Part shown: in pieces, positions 34,572 to 43,656 of the stretch
Layout of the letters: every line of letters starts with the position of its first letter
How positions within the stretch are numbered: position 1 is the stretch's first letter
DNA from: Actinoplanes siamensis
Lineage (GTDB): Bacteria > Actinomycetota > Actinomycetes > Mycobacteriales > Micromonosporaceae
NCBI RefSeq assembly: GCF_016862395.1
Contig: NZ_BOMW01000013.1
Coordinates: 1-64,000 of the forward strand
Direction: 5' to 3'
DNA: 64,000 bases
Position numbers and translations under genes: made by a program
Notes under the pieces: model-generated
The model's database searches: none
What the model was told of the DNA's origin: nothing
The model's input: the letters and a program-made list of their open reading frames with translations, nothing else

Positions 34572-34910
34572 ATGGGCGGGGCCGTGGTCACGACACGGCG
34601 GCAGGTCGACGGCGCCATGGTCGTCGACGTGCGGGGCAGCCTGGACGCCGCCACCGTCGAATCATTGCGCGCGACGCTCCTGGAAACGCTGCACCGGGAT
34701 CGCCCCACGGTGGTGATCGTGGACCTGACGTATGTCACGTTCATGGATTCGGTGGGGCTCCGCGCGCTGGTCGCCGGCCAGCGGGCGGCCCAGGAGATCG
34801 GCAGTCGTTTCCAGCTGCGGAACCCGAGTGAATTCGTGCACCGTCAGTTGCGGGTCACCGGCCTGACCGAATTGTTAGGCGTAAGCCTTTCCCGTCATTT
34901 CGGCGGTTAG
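34572..34910 (+). CDS. STAS-domain anti-anti-sigma factor
   Basis: A 112-residue protein with a single STAS domain of the SpoIIAA/RsbV type. The phosphorylatable Ser lies in VTFMDSVGLRALVAG, at about residue 58. This protein class binds an anti-sigma kinase when unphosphorylated and so frees a sigma factor. The PP2C phosphatase at 46-48 kb is a potential dephosphorylating partner, but they are 11 kb apart, so this is only a possibility. ATG 34572 has GAGG 5 bp upstream; a small inverted repeat (TCGGGC/GCCCGA, 34528-34544) lies before it. Confidence 0.85.
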   Translation: MGGAVVTTRRQVDGAMVVDVRGSLDAATVESLRATLLETLHRDRPTVVIVDLTYVTFMDSVGLRALVAGQRAAQEIGSRFQLRNPSEFVHRQLRVTGLTELLGVSLSRHFGG

Positions 34911-35119
34911 TCGAGATATTCGCGGTTCGACTGAACCGGCGTGCCATTTGTCCCGTCTTGGGGCCCCCATCGTGAATATTTCTTGTGATACCGTCCTGTG
35001 CCGCGGCTGTGAGACTGGATTCACGGCTGTACATTCGTTGACCCACGGGACGGATCCCGGTGCCCCGCCGCGCGCGGGCGCCACCGCGGCCGCTTGCCGG
35101 TACGTGAGAGGTAGGGGTC

Positions 35120-36619
35120 TTGGCACGCTCGGCCCGCCGTCGTTCGGTACTCGGAGTCGCCGCTTTCGGCGCCATGGCCTGGGGCTCGGGCCTCAGCGCC
35201 ACCACACCGGCGCCGGTGAGCCCGGTCGTGCGGGAGAACCGGCGCAAGGGCGACACCGGGTGGGTCGCCTCGGAGAACGTCAGCGACAAGCTCCGCCAGA
35301 TCCAGGGTTACCCGTCGGCCACCTCGGTGAACGCCGGCGGCTCGATCTCCTTCCACGTCACCGTCGCGGTTCCGCAGACGTTCACCGTCTCCCTCTACCG
35401 GCTCGGCAGCTATCACGGCGCGGGCGGCCGGCTCGCGTACACCAGCCCGAAGCTCTCCGGCCGGCCACGGCCGGTGCCGGCGCCCGACCCGGTGACCGGC
35501 CTGATCGACTGCGGGTGGCCGTCCTCGTGGACGTTCAAGGTCCCGGCGGACTGGCTCTCCGGGCTCTACCTCGCGGTCTTCAAGACCCGGGACGGGCACC
35601 GCGCCGTCACCCCGTTCGTGGTGCGCAACGACGCGCGCCGGGCGGACTTCCTGATGATCGTGCCGGTCACCACGTACAACGCGTACAACGTGTGGCCGGC
35701 CGACGGGCGGACCGGCAAGAGCCTCTACAAGGGCTACCTGCCGAACGGCAAGATGGGCGGCGCCCCGGAGCGGGCGTACCAGGTGTCGTTCAACCGCCCC
35801 TACTACGGCGGCGGCCGGCCCACCTGGTTCAACCTGGACGTCGCCACCGCGCAGTTCATGGAGAAGTCCGGGTACGACGTCGCCTACGCCACCAGCATCG
35901 ACCTGCACCAGGGGCGGATCGACCCGGCGAGGTACCGGGCGCTGATCTTCTCCGGCCACGACGAGTACTGGTCCGGCGCGATGCGTGACGTCGTCGAGAA
36001 GGCGATCCGCAACAACACCCACTGCGCGTTCCTGGCGGCCAACAACATCTACTGGAACATCCGCGTCGAGGCGGACCCCCGGGGCGTCGCCGGCCGCGTC
36101 GTCACCTGCTACAAGAGCGCGCCGGATCCGGCTCCGGACGAGACCGGCGACACCGACCTGTGGCGCAACCTGGGCACCGGGCAGTCGTCGGCCGAGGCCC
36201 GGCTGATGGGCACGCAGTACAACGGCATCCTCCGGGCGCCGGTCCCGCTCGTGGTGCGCGGCGCCGGACACTGGATGTGGGAGGGCACCGGCGTGCACGA
36301 CGGTGACCGGATCAAGGATCTGGTCGCGGTCGAGGCGGACGGCTGGTTCGCCGGGCTGCCGACCGACTACCAGGCCGAGCAGACGTTGCTGTCGGCCAGT
36401 CCGTACCCGGACAGCCTGGGCCGTGGCGACAGGATCCAGAACACCAGCATCTGCGAGACGCCGGACGGAACGATCATGTTCACGGCCGGGACCTTCCACT
36501 GGCCGTTGGCCCTGGCCAAGTCGGCGTACACCGACGCCCGCATCCAGCGCGCCACGAAGAACCTGTTCGACAGGTTCATCCGGACCGAGCCGGGCGCGCC
36601 GAGACCGGCCGTGCGCTGA
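35120..36619 (+). CDS. Tat-exported protein with N,N-dimethylformamidase beta-like domain
   Basis: A 499-residue protein. The start is TTG 35120; residues 2-10 (ARSARRRSV) with a following hydrophobic LGVAAFGAMAWGSGLSA look like a twin-arginine signal. The mature protein has an N-terminal beta domain (residues 45-170) and then a domain like the large subunit of dimethylformamidase: TTYNAYNVWPADGRTGKSLY, RPYYGGG, LIFSGHDEYWSG, FLAANNIYWNIRV and WMWEGTGV. The His/Asp/Glu-rich GHDEYW block is typical. The small subunit needed by the real enzyme is not encoded nearby. Proteins of this kind are widespread in actinobacteria with no assigned function. Confidence 0.75.
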   Translation: MARSARRRSVLGVAAFGAMAWGSGLSATTPAPVSPVVRENRRKGDTGWVASENVSDKLRQIQGYPSATSVNAGGSISFHVTVAVPQTFTVSLYRLGSYHGAGGRLAYTSPKLSGRPRPVPAPDPVTGLIDCGWPSSWTFKVPADWLSGLYLAVFKTRDGHRAVTPFVVRNDARRADFLMIVPVTTYNAYNVWPADGRTGKSLYKGYLPNGKMGGAPERAYQVSFNRPYYGGGRPTWFNLDVATAQFMEKSGYDVAYATSIDLHQGRIDPARYRALIFSGHDEYWSGAMRDVVEKAIRNNTHCAFLAANNIYWNIRVEADPRGVAGRVVTCYKSAPDPAPDETGDTDLWRNLGTGQSSAEARLMGTQYNGILRAPVPLVVRGAGHWMWEGTGVHDGDRIKDLVAVEADGWFAGLPTDYQAEQTLLSASPYPDSLGRGDRIQNTSICETPDGTIMFTAGTFHWPLALAKSAYTDARIQRATKNLFDRFIRTEPGAPRPAVR

Positions 36620-36767
36620 CCGCGCCGCGCGCGGCCGTCCGGCGCGCACGGCTGCCGGTCGCGCACGGCCGCCCGTTGCACGGCCGCCCCTGGTTGCCGG
36701 GTCGCGCGTTGCGCGGTTGCCGGGTCGCGCGTCCGTCGAGACGCGCCGCCACCGCCGGGTACGCCGG
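36620..36767. repeat. Short GC-rich repeats between convergent genes
   Basis: This 148-bp gap contains repeated blocks CGCGCACGGC, GCACGGCCGCCC and GTTGCCGGGTCGCGCGT, each twice. It separates the ends of the DMFase-like and P450 genes. No gene is seen. Confidence 0.5.
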
Positions 36768-38045
36768 CTACGAGGTGCTCACCGGGGCTGACCGCGCGCC
36801 GGTCTTCTCGACGGCGACCGGCAGCGTGCGCGGGCCGCGGATGATGCCCGCGTCGCGGCGGCGCGACTGGCCGGCCCGGCGCAGTCCGGGCATCCGCTCG
36901 GCCAGCAGCCGCAGCGCGGTGCCCACCTCCAGCCGGGCCAGCGGCGCCCCCACGCAGTAGTGGATGCCGCTGGAGAAGGCCAGATGATCGGCCTCCGGGA
37001 CACGGTGCAGGTCGAAACGCGTGGCGTCCGCGAACACCTCCGGATCCCGGTTCGCCCCGCCCAGCAGGCAGACCACGAACTCGCCACGCCGAATCGTCCG
37101 CCCGGCCAGCTCGACGTCCTCCCGGGCGCACCGCGAGGTCCGCTGCACGGGGGAGTCCCAGCGCAGCGTCTCCTCGACCGCCGCGTCGGCCAGCCCGGCC
37201 GGGTCGGCGCACAGCGCCTCCCACTGCTCCGGGTGGTCGAGCAACGCTTGCACCGCGTTGCCGATCAGGTTGACGGTGGTCTCGAAGCCGGCCACGAGCA
37301 GCAGCCGGCACATCGGCAGCACCTCGTGTGACTGGATCTGATCACCCTCGGCGGCCAGGATCCGGCTCACCGCGTCGTCCGCCGGCTGCCGGCGGCGCAG
37401 CTCGAACAGCCGGAGGAACACCTCGTCCAGCGCGTTGCTGGCGGCCATCAGCCGGGCCGCGTGCCGCAGCGAGCGGACCCCGTCCAGCGCGCTGCCGATC
37501 ACCGCGCCGTGCTCGGCGAACGCATCGGTGTCCGCGTCCGGGATGCCCAGCAGATCGGAGATCACCGCGATCGGCAGCGGCGCGGCGAAGTCGCCCACCA
37601 GGTCGAACGTGCCTTTCGCGGCGGCCTGGTCGAGCAGGTCGCCGACCACCCGCTCGACGCGCGGGCGGTAGCCGGCGATCTGCTTGGGACTGAACGCCGG
37701 CTGCGCCACGCGGCGCAACCGGGTGTGCTCGGGTGGATCCTTGTCCAGCATCGACATGTCGATCTCGTCGCCCGGGGCGCCCCGCCCGTTCATCTCCACA
37801 GCGCTCGGGCCGAACCGCCGGTCCCGCAGCACGGCGTCGCAGACCTGGTGGGTCGCGGTGGCGTAGTTGCCGAGCAGGGTGGGGGCCATCGGCCCGCGTG
37901 CCCGGATCTCGTCGTAGATCGAGTACGGGTCGTCACGCCCCTCGGCCAGGTGCAGACGGGACAGTGGGTCCCGCCGCACCCGGCCCCAGTAGTTGATGGC
38001 GAGCTGGCGACGGTATAGCGCAACGGCGAAGGACAGAGCCTGCAT
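36768..38045 (-). CDS. Cytochrome P450
   Basis: A 425-residue bacterial P450 (CYP107/CYP105-like class by general look). I-helix LLVAGFETTVN with the acid-alcohol pair, ExxR as EETLRW, and the haem loop FSSGIHYCVGAPLARLE with the Cys ligand are all intact. The SMLDKDPPEHTRLRRVAQPAFSP helix-C region is typical. It is soluble and needs a ferredoxin and reductase from elsewhere. It begins 29 bp after the cellulase gene on the same strand, in a small AT-rich patch, so it may be the last gene of the operon or have its own promoter. No clear ribosome site. Confidence 0.92.
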   Translation of the reverse strand: MQALSFAVALYRRQLAINYWGRVRRDPLSRLHLAEGRDDPYSIYDEIRARGPMAPTLLGNYATATHQVCDAVLRDRRFGPSAVEMNGRGAPGDEIDMSMLDKDPPEHTRLRRVAQPAFSPKQIAGYRPRVERVVGDLLDQAAAKGTFDLVGDFAAPLPIAVISDLLGIPDADTDAFAEHGAVIGSALDGVRSLRHAARLMAASNALDEVFLRLFELRRRQPADDAVSRILAAEGDQIQSHEVLPMCRLLLVAGFETTVNLIGNAVQALLDHPEQWEALCADPAGLADAAVEETLRWDSPVQRTSRCAREDVELAGRTIRRGEFVVCLLGGANRDPEVFADATRFDLHRVPEADHLAFSSGIHYCVGAPLARLEVGTALRLLAERMPGLRRAGQSRRRDAGIIRGPRTLPVAVEKTGARSAPVSTS

Positions 38046-38074
38046 ACGCCGTACGCTACGCCATTTATGGTTAT

Positions 38075-40273
38075 TTAGGACACTTCGGCCACGTACCCGC
38101 TCAGCCGGGCGAGTGCCGCGTTCCAGTTGATGGTCAACTCGTTGGTGGACCAGGACTGGATGTCGTCGATGTAGCAGAACTGGCCGACGCAGCCCTTGAG
38201 CTTCTCCTGCGCGAGCGGGTCCTGGATCGACGAGTTCGGCCCGCCGGCCAGGCTGCCCACCGGCGGGTGCGGCAGCGCCGGGTCGAGCTGGTGGGCGTAC
38301 CAGCGGCTGTGCTCGTTCTGCGCGCTGACCTCGCCGTACCCGGTGACGAACGAGATGTTCAGCGCGTTGCGGCCGAGCAGCCAGTCCAGCCCGGTCAGCA
38401 CGCCGTCGCGGTAGCGGTCACGGCCGGTCAGCTGGTGCGCGGCTGTGATCACCACCAGGTTGTTGGCGACGATGCTGGCCGAGCCCCAGTCCCAGACGTT
38501 GTTCGCCGGGGCGTAGGCGACCCCGTACGGGTGCGCCTGCTGGATCGCCAGGTACTTCTCCGCGCCGGCGATCACCTGGGCCTTGACCGTGTCGAGTCCG
38601 GGCAGCCGGTTCGGGATCAGCGCGAGGTCGATCTTCGCGGCCGCCGCGGTGGACGCCCAGTCGAACGCGACCGGCCCGAAGACGTCAGCGGTGTGCTCCG
38701 GCGAGGTGGTGACGTCTGTGGCGTACTGCTTCCCGCCGGTGGTCAGGAAGAGCTCGGCGGCCGCCCAGTAGAAGTCGTCGGAGACCTTCGTGTCGTTGTA
38801 CGCGCCGCCGCCGACCCCGTCGGACTCCGGCGCCAGGACGATGGGGTGGGTCTTCGCGGCGGTGTACGCCTTCTTCGCGGCGGCCAGCGCGCGCCGCGCG
38901 AACGCCGGGTCGTAGCGAAGGTAGACGCGCGCCGCCTGCGCCGCGGTGGCCGCCAGGTTCAGCGTCGCCGCCGTCGACACGGGGTGCAGCTCGCGCGGCT
39001 GCGGGTCCTGCGAGGGCAGCAGCGGCAGGCCGGTCCAGGCCTGGTCGTGGATCTTGTGGTGCACCATGCCGTCCGGCGCCTGCATCCGGAGCAGGAAGTC
39101 CAGCTCCCAGCGGACCTCGTCGAGCAGATCCGGCGTGCGGTTACCGCTCTCCGGGATCGCCAGGTCCACCTGCCGCGCGCCGCGCGACTGCTCGAACTCG
39201 CCGAGCAGTTCCCAGACCGAGATCCCGCCGTTGACCACGTACTTGCCGTGGTCGCCGGCGTCGTACCAGCCGCCGCGGACGTCCAGCCGGTAGTCGCAGA
39301 CGCCGGCCTGGCACGGGACGTTCCCGTCACCCTGGTTCGGGGCGACGTCGACGTGCCCGGCCGCGCGGCCGTACCCCGGCCGCAGGTCGTCGCGGATCTC
39401 GATGCCGGAGCGCTGGGTGTAGTAGAACTTCAGCGCGTCGGTGCGCAGCCGGTCGTAGGCGCCGCCGCCGATGTCGAACGGGCGGGACGTCTGGCCGTCC
39501 GCGGTGAGCGTGAAGCCCGTGCCGCCGCGGGTGTACCGGCTGAAGTCGATGGTGTGGACGTTCTGGCCGGAACTGGCGTCGACGCCGCGCGGTGTGGTCG
39601 TACCCCGGGCGACCGGCCGCTGGTTCCTGTCGTTGAGGACCCAGGGCAGGGCGGTGGTCGCGTCGGTGACCACCGTGGCGGCCTTCGGTCCGGAGGGCAG
39701 GTAGGCGACCTGGTTGACGCGCACGCGCGGACCGGTGTCCGGCTCGTAGGCCTCCGGCGGCACGCCGCCGACCAGCGAGACGTTGTCGACGCAGAAGCGC
39801 CACGGCTGGGCGCTGCCGCCCACCTGGAAGGCCACCTGGCCCTGGGCGGTGCTGGTGGAGGCGGTGAACGTGTACTCGTAGTGCTGCGGGTCGCCGCCGC
39901 CGAGGACCGGTGACTGCTCGACATAGGTGTCGTAGGGACTGACCGCGAGCCCGGTGATCGCCCGGACGACGTGCCCGGCGTCCCCGGACGCGTCGAAACT
40001 GAACCGGTACGTCTCACCGGCGACCAGGTCGATGTCGTTCTGCCCGATCGCGGCGTCCCAGCGGTTGGTGGTCCCGCCGGGCACGTCCACACAGGCGCGG
40101 CCGCCGGAGAGGCCGATCGGCATGCCCGAGGTGGACCAGAACGGGTCGGCGGTGCCGTCGAATCCGCCGTTGACCACCTGCTCCACCTCGTCGGCGAGAG
40201 CCGGGACGGCGGCGCCGGCGAGGAGCAGGGCGGAGGTCGCGGCAATGACGCGGGAGCGCTCCCATAGATGCAT
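38075..40273 (-). CDS. Secreted family 9 glycoside hydrolase (cellulase) with CBM4/9
   Basis: A 732-residue secreted endoglucanase or cellobiohydrolase. Signal peptide: residues 1-27 ending in VPALA. Then a CBM4/9-type carbohydrate-binding module ([18 protein letters not shown] to about residue 175), an immunoglobulin-like CelD N-domain ([20 protein letters not shown]) and a GH9 catalytic domain. In GH9, [17 protein letters not shown] carries the two catalytic Asp residues (about 325). The C-terminal [10 protein letters not shown] block and [19 protein letters not shown] carry the active-site residues including Glu. ATG 40273 is 13 bp after the ATP-grasp stop. The first codons contain a CebR-type box. 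Confidence 0.92.
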   Translation of the reverse strand: MHLWERSRVIAATSALLLAGAAVPALADEVEQVVNGGFDGTADPFWSTSGMPIGLSGGRACVDVPGGTTNRWDAAIGQNDIDLVAGETYRFSFDASGDAGHVVRAITGLAVSPYDTYVEQSPVLGGGDPQHYEYTFTASTSTAQGQVAFQVGGSAQPWRFCVDNVSLVGGVPPEAYEPDTGPRVRVNQVAYLPSGPKAATVVTDATTALPWVLNDRNQRPVARGTTTPRGVDASSGQNVHTIDFSRYTRGGTGFTLTADGQTSRPFDIGGGAYDRLRTDALKFYYTQRSGIEIRDDLRPGYGRAAGHVDVAPNQGDGNVPCQAGVCDYRLDVRGGWYDAGDHGKYVVNGGISVWELLGEFEQSRGARQVDLAIPESGNRTPDLLDEVRWELDFLLRMQAPDGMVHHKIHDQAWTGLPLLPSQDPQPRELHPVSTAATLNLAATAAQAARVYLRYDPAFARRALAAAKKAYTAAKTHPIVLAPESDGVGGGAYNDTKVSDDFYWAAAELFLTTGGKQYATDVTTSPEHTADVFGPVAFDWASTAAAAKIDLALIPNRLPGLDTVKAQVIAGAEKYLAIQQAHPYGVAYAPANNVWDWGSASIVANNLVVITAAHQLTGRDRYRDGVLTGLDWLLGRNALNISFVTGYGEVSAQNEHSRWYAHQLDPALPHPPVGSLAGGPNSSIQDPLAQEKLKGCVGQFCYIDDIQSWSTNELTINWNAALARLSGYVAEVS
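40251..40264. promoter_or_regulatory. CebR/CelR-type operator inside the cellulase start region
   Basis: CGGGAGCGCTCCCA (minus strand TGGGAGCGCTCCCG) differs at one base from the palindrome TGGGAGCGCTCCCA, the site of the cellobiose-responsive LacI-type repressors CebR and CelR in Streptomyces and Thermobifida. It covers codons 4-8 of the GH9 gene, so repression would act by roadblock. The regulator itself is not in the window. Confidence 0.8.
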
Positions 40274-40286
40274 GGGGACATACTGA

Positions 40287-41543
40287 TTACTGACGTGTTG
40301 CCGCGTCAACGCCTTGGTCACGGATCCAGGCATCGATCAGGCCACCGAAGTGGGCGAGGAACTTCTCGTGCTCGTGCACCGGGTACATCGCCCGGACCGT
40401 CTCGCGCAGCAGCGAGCGGAACTCCTCCGAGGTCACCCAGTCGTAGACGATCTCGTCCACGTTGCTCAGGTGCTTGTCGCAGAACTCCCGGTAGCGGTCC
40501 ACCTCGAAATACCTGTCGGCGAGTTCCCGGTACCCGGCGAGCTTCTCCCGGTATGACCGATCCGGATCATCGGCAACCGCGAAGTAGTCGGCCGTGTCGG
40601 TGTCCAGGCGCATCCGCCGCCCGGTCACCACGCAGAACACCGTCCAGCGCAGCAGCGCGGTCATCGCCCACGGGAAGTAGTAGTGCAGCGAGGTCAGCGC
40701 CACGTCCGGACACGCGTTCGCGTAGTCGATCGGGTGCACGTCGTCGCCGCGCACCAGCGCCTCGCACGAGTTGAACTCCCACCGGAAGAACGCGTTGACC
40801 AGCTGCGACACCGCCACCACCTCGTGGCCCGCGGAGTCCGACAGGAAGTTGTGGTCCACCTCGTAGCGGGCGTGCATCGGCTGGTCCGGCCGGAACCGCA
40901 TCACCATCGTCTCCGGGCCGATGGTCAGCGAGCGGGCGAACACGTCGTAGTCCTCGACCGACGCCTGCAGGTGCATCAGCCGCTCGCCGGACGCGTCGTA
41001 GGCGGCGTGCAGCTCGTCCGCGTTGCGGATCTTCGAGACGCCCACCCAGGCGCCGCCGTCGTACGGCTTCATGTAGAGCGGATAGCCGATCGAGGCGGCC
41101 GTCGCCTCCAGGTCGAACGGCCGGTTGTACCGGGTCGCGGTGTACGCCCACCGCGAGTTGTCCAGCGGGTTCTTGAACGGCACCAGCACCGTCTCCGGCA
41201 CCTTGAGCCCGAGCCGCATCATCGCGCAGTACGCCGCGTGCTTCTCCATCGACTGGAACGTGAACGGGCTGTTCAGCAGGTACACCCCGTCCATCAGGGC
41301 GATCTTCTTGAGCCACTCCCGGGGGTGGTAGTACCAGTACGCCAGGCGGTCGATGACCAGCCTGTGCCGTGGCTTGTCACGCAGGTTGAACGGCTCGACG
41401 GTGACCCGCACCGGGCGGGCCCGATGCGAGCGCCCGTCCGGCGACCCGACCGTGCCGAGCCGGCGCAGCAGGGACTCGTAGGCGCGTGGCCAGTCGTCCT
41501 CGGTGCCCAGCAGAAGTCCGATGGTGTGCTCGACGTCGGCCAC
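40287..41543 (-). CDS. ATP-grasp family protein of unknown product
   Basis: A 418-residue ATP-grasp-like enzyme, which would join an acid and a nucleophile using ATP. Visible marks: [13 protein letters not shown] at about residue 115, then [22 protein letters not shown] (the ATP-binding strand-loop with Lys) and [29 protein letters not shown] (the strand that binds adenine and metal). It differs from RimK and D-Ala ligases in its long N-terminal half (residues 1-110) and helical C-terminus (residues 290-418). GTG start with AAAGGAGG 5 bp upstream. It lies between an esterase gene (15-bp gap) and the cellulase gene (13-bp gap). Substrate unknown. Confidence 0.75.
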   Translation of the reverse strand: MADVEHTIGLLLGTEDDWPRAYESLLRRLGTVGSPDGRSHRARPVRVTVEPFNLRDKPRHRLVIDRLAYWYYHPREWLKKIALMDGVYLLNSPFTFQSMEKHAAYCAMMRLGLKVPETVLVPFKNPLDNSRWAYTATRYNRPFDLEATAASIGYPLYMKPYDGGAWVGVSKIRNADELHAAYDASGERLMHLQASVEDYDVFARSLTIGPETMVMRFRPDQPMHARYEVDHNFLSDSAGHEVVAVSQLVNAFFRWEFNSCEALVRGDDVHPIDYANACPDVALTSLHYYFPWAMTALLRWTVFCVVTGRRMRLDTDTADYFAVADDPDRSYREKLAGYRELADRYFEVDRYREFCDKHLSNVDEIVYDWVTSEEFRSLLRETVRAMYPVHEHEKFLAHFGGLIDAWIRDQGVDAATRQ

Positions 41544-41558
41544 GGTCGCCTCCTTTGT

Positions 41559-42260
41559 CTAGTCCGGCCAGGCTTTGCCCAGCAGGGTGGTCAGGTGTGG
41601 ATCCAGGGCGCCGCGCCAGGTGGCCCAGTCGTGGCCGCCCGGGCCGACGGCGAAGGTCAGCGGGTACCCCTGTTGACGCAGGGCATCCGCCATGTCCCTG
41701 TTGTTCGCCAGGTTGTCCTCGGCGTCGCCGCAGGTCAGCGTCGTGGGGACGGCCGGGCCGCGGTGGGCGGTGAGCACCCGGCGGACGTACCGGATGATCC
41801 GCGACCAGCGCACGAATCCGGACTCCTGGCGGTCGTACCGCGGTTGGAAGTAGCTGCCGGACTGCAGGAACAGGCCGGCGAAGCCGGCCGGGCGGGTGCG
41901 CTGGGCGTGCAGCATGGCCAGAGCGCCGAGGCTGACGCCGGCGCCGACGGCGGGGCGGGCGCCCAGGCGCGAGCGCAGACGGGGGAGGATGTCGTTGCCG
42001 AGCGCTTCGGCGTACGCGGGACAGGCCGAGTACCAGTGGTCGCGCTCACCCGGCCGGTCCCCGGGCGGCAGCAGGACCAGGTGGTACCGTCCGCACCGGG
42101 CGGCGTGCTCGGCCAGCCCGCCGCGCAGCTGGTACTCCGGGCCGTCGTGGGCGATCAGCAGGCGGTCGGTGTCCTGGGCCGGGGACCAGACCCGGGCGGT
42201 GATCGAGGAGCGCAGGGCGGGCAGCGGGAGGCGGATCCGTCGCCAGCGGGCCGCTCCCAT
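41559..42260 (-). CDS. Alpha/beta-hydrolase, esterase D/enterochelin esterase-like
   Basis: A 233-residue intracellular alpha/beta-hydrolase of the putative esterase family (IroE/Fes-like). The nucleophile elbow is GAGVSLGAL (G-x-S-x-G, Ser at about residue 109). The acid is probably in CGDAEDNLANNRDM, and the catalytic His is in GPGGHDWATWRG near the C-terminus. No signal peptide. It has no good ribosome site, but starts 9 bp after the TPR gene stop and so may be coupled; a palindrome AACGTACGTT (42262-42271) covers that junction. Pairing with the ATP-grasp gene suggests one makes and the other cleaves an ester or amide, which is speculation. Confidence 0.8.
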   Translation of the reverse strand: MGAARWRRIRLPLPALRSSITARVWSPAQDTDRLLIAHDGPEYQLRGGLAEHAARCGRYHLVLLPPGDRPGERDHWYSACPAYAEALGNDILPRLRSRLGARPAVGAGVSLGALAMLHAQRTRPAGFAGLFLQSGSYFQPRYDRQESGFVRWSRIIRYVRRVLTAHRGPAVPTTLTCGDAEDNLANNRDMADALRQQGYPLTFAVGPGGHDWATWRGALDPHLTTLLGKAWPD

Positions 42261-42269
42261 GAACGTACG

Positions 42270-43403
42270 TTAACGCCGCGCCGTGATTTTCGCCGGGTTC
42301 TTCGGCCCGGCCGGGGTTCCTTCCGGTTTCGGGCCGGCTGTCTCGTTCGTTCCCCGGCCTCTCTCCGCCCGGGCGTGCCGGCCGTGGCTGGTCTCGTTCG
42401 TCGGGTGGCCCCTCTCCGTGATGTCGCGGTGCGCCGGGCCGGCGTTCGTCGCTTTCGTTCTGACCGTTGTCGCTTCGGTTCCGGCGGCCGTCCCGCCGAT
42501 CTCGGCGATCCGCGCGGCGACGTCCTCGATCAGCGCCGGGTCGCCGGTGGCCGTCGCGGCGGCCAGCAGCGTGTGCAGCGCCGCGGTGTGCCGGTCCAGC
42601 GGGCACTCCGGCAGCAGCGCCGGCAGCCGCGCGGTCATCAGCTCCACGGCGGCCCGGGGATGCCCGCCGCGCCGGTACAGGAAATCGCCGCGCATGGTGA
42701 CCGCCTCCAGCGCGTTCTCCGGGGCGATCGCGTGGTGGGCCGCCACCTCGGCGGCGTGCCGGGTCAGCCGGTCCATCCGCTCGGCGTCGGAGCGCATCTC
42801 CGCGGCGTCCGCACGATTCAGCACCGAGCGCAGGTAGTCGTCGACCGCCTCGGGCAGCACGCTGCGGAACAGCCGCTCGGCCGCGGCGAAGTAGCGTTCC
42901 GCCTCGCGGAGGTGGGTGTCCGCTTCCGATGGTCTTCTCCGTACCCCTCGCCCGTCCTCGCCGAGGTGGCCGTTCCCGCCACCGCCGCCGTCCGGCCCTG
43001 CCTGCGCGTGGCCGGCCGGCGCGTCCCCCGGCGGTGTCCCCTTGTCGCCTCCGCCCGGGGCCGCGCGGCGGGACAGCTCGACCTCGACGACGCCGAGGTT
43101 GTCGTAGGTGATGGCCCGTCCGACCGGATCGCCGACCAGGGGACCCACCGCCAGCGATCGCACCAGGCAGCGCCGGGCCCGGGCGAAATCCCCCTGGGCG
43201 TACGCGGTCAGTGCCAGATTGTTGAGAATCGCCGAGTGGGTGCCGGGATCGGGCTCTTTCACGCCTGCGAGCGTCTCCAGCGCGCGCTCGAAGTGCGCGG
43301 CCGCTTCCCCCGGCCGGCCGGCCCGGCGCAGCATCTCCCCGCGCTCGTTCTCCGCGGCCGCGATGGTGCCGGCGGCGTTCGCGCTCCGGTAGATCTCCGC
43401 CAC
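42270..43403 (-). CDS. Tetratricopeptide repeat protein
   Basis: A 377-residue protein with several TPR-like helix pairs: AENERGEMLRRAGRPGEAAAHFERALETL, HSAILNNLALTAYAQGDFARARRCLVRSL, and later RYFAAAERLFRSVLPEAVDDYL and AVTMRGDFLYRRGGHPRAAVELM. A low-complexity Gly/Pro-rich insert (about residues 115-160) and a charged, probably disordered C-terminus (after about 310) are unusual. GTG 43403 with GGAGG 5 bp upstream is chosen. A TATACT box at 43437-43442 on the minus strand, in a local AT-rich patch, is a likely promoter. First gene of the five-gene minus-strand group. Confidence 0.7.
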   Translation of the reverse strand: MAEIYRSANAAGTIAAAENERGEMLRRAGRPGEAAAHFERALETLAGVKEPDPGTHSAILNNLALTAYAQGDFARARRCLVRSLAVGPLVGDPVGRAITYDNLGVVEVELSRRAAPGGGDKGTPPGDAPAGHAQAGPDGGGGGNGHLGEDGRGVRRRPSEADTHLREAERYFAAAERLFRSVLPEAVDDYLRSVLNRADAAEMRSDAERMDRLTRHAAEVAAHHAIAPENALEAVTMRGDFLYRRGGHPRAAVELMTARLPALLPECPLDRHTAALHTLLAAATATGDPALIEDVAARIAEIGGTAAGTEATTVRTKATNAGPAHRDITERGHPTNETSHGRHARAERGRGTNETAGPKPEGTPAGPKNPAKITARR

Positions 43404-43656
43404 CCGACCTCCAGTCCCCACCAGTATTCGTGATCAAGTATAAAAAACCACAAACCCGAAAAATCCCCCAACCGCCGGTTGTCCCCCCAGTCAGCCACGC
43501 CGGCGCGGCTGGCCGTCAGCGGTGTCCCGGGGGCTCCGGAGCGACCTCTCACCGCCAGCCGAGCCGGCGCGGCCGGGCGTTCAGGGGGCGCCGGTCCGCG
43601 CCACCTCGTGGCGGGTGAGTGCTCGGGCCGGGCCGGGCGGTGGGTAGGGTCGCGGG

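Noticed and set aside
40274..40333. 20-residue upstream extension of the cellulase
   Set aside because: It overlaps the ATP-grasp stop region and would spoil the signal peptide; the ATG at 40273 is preferred.
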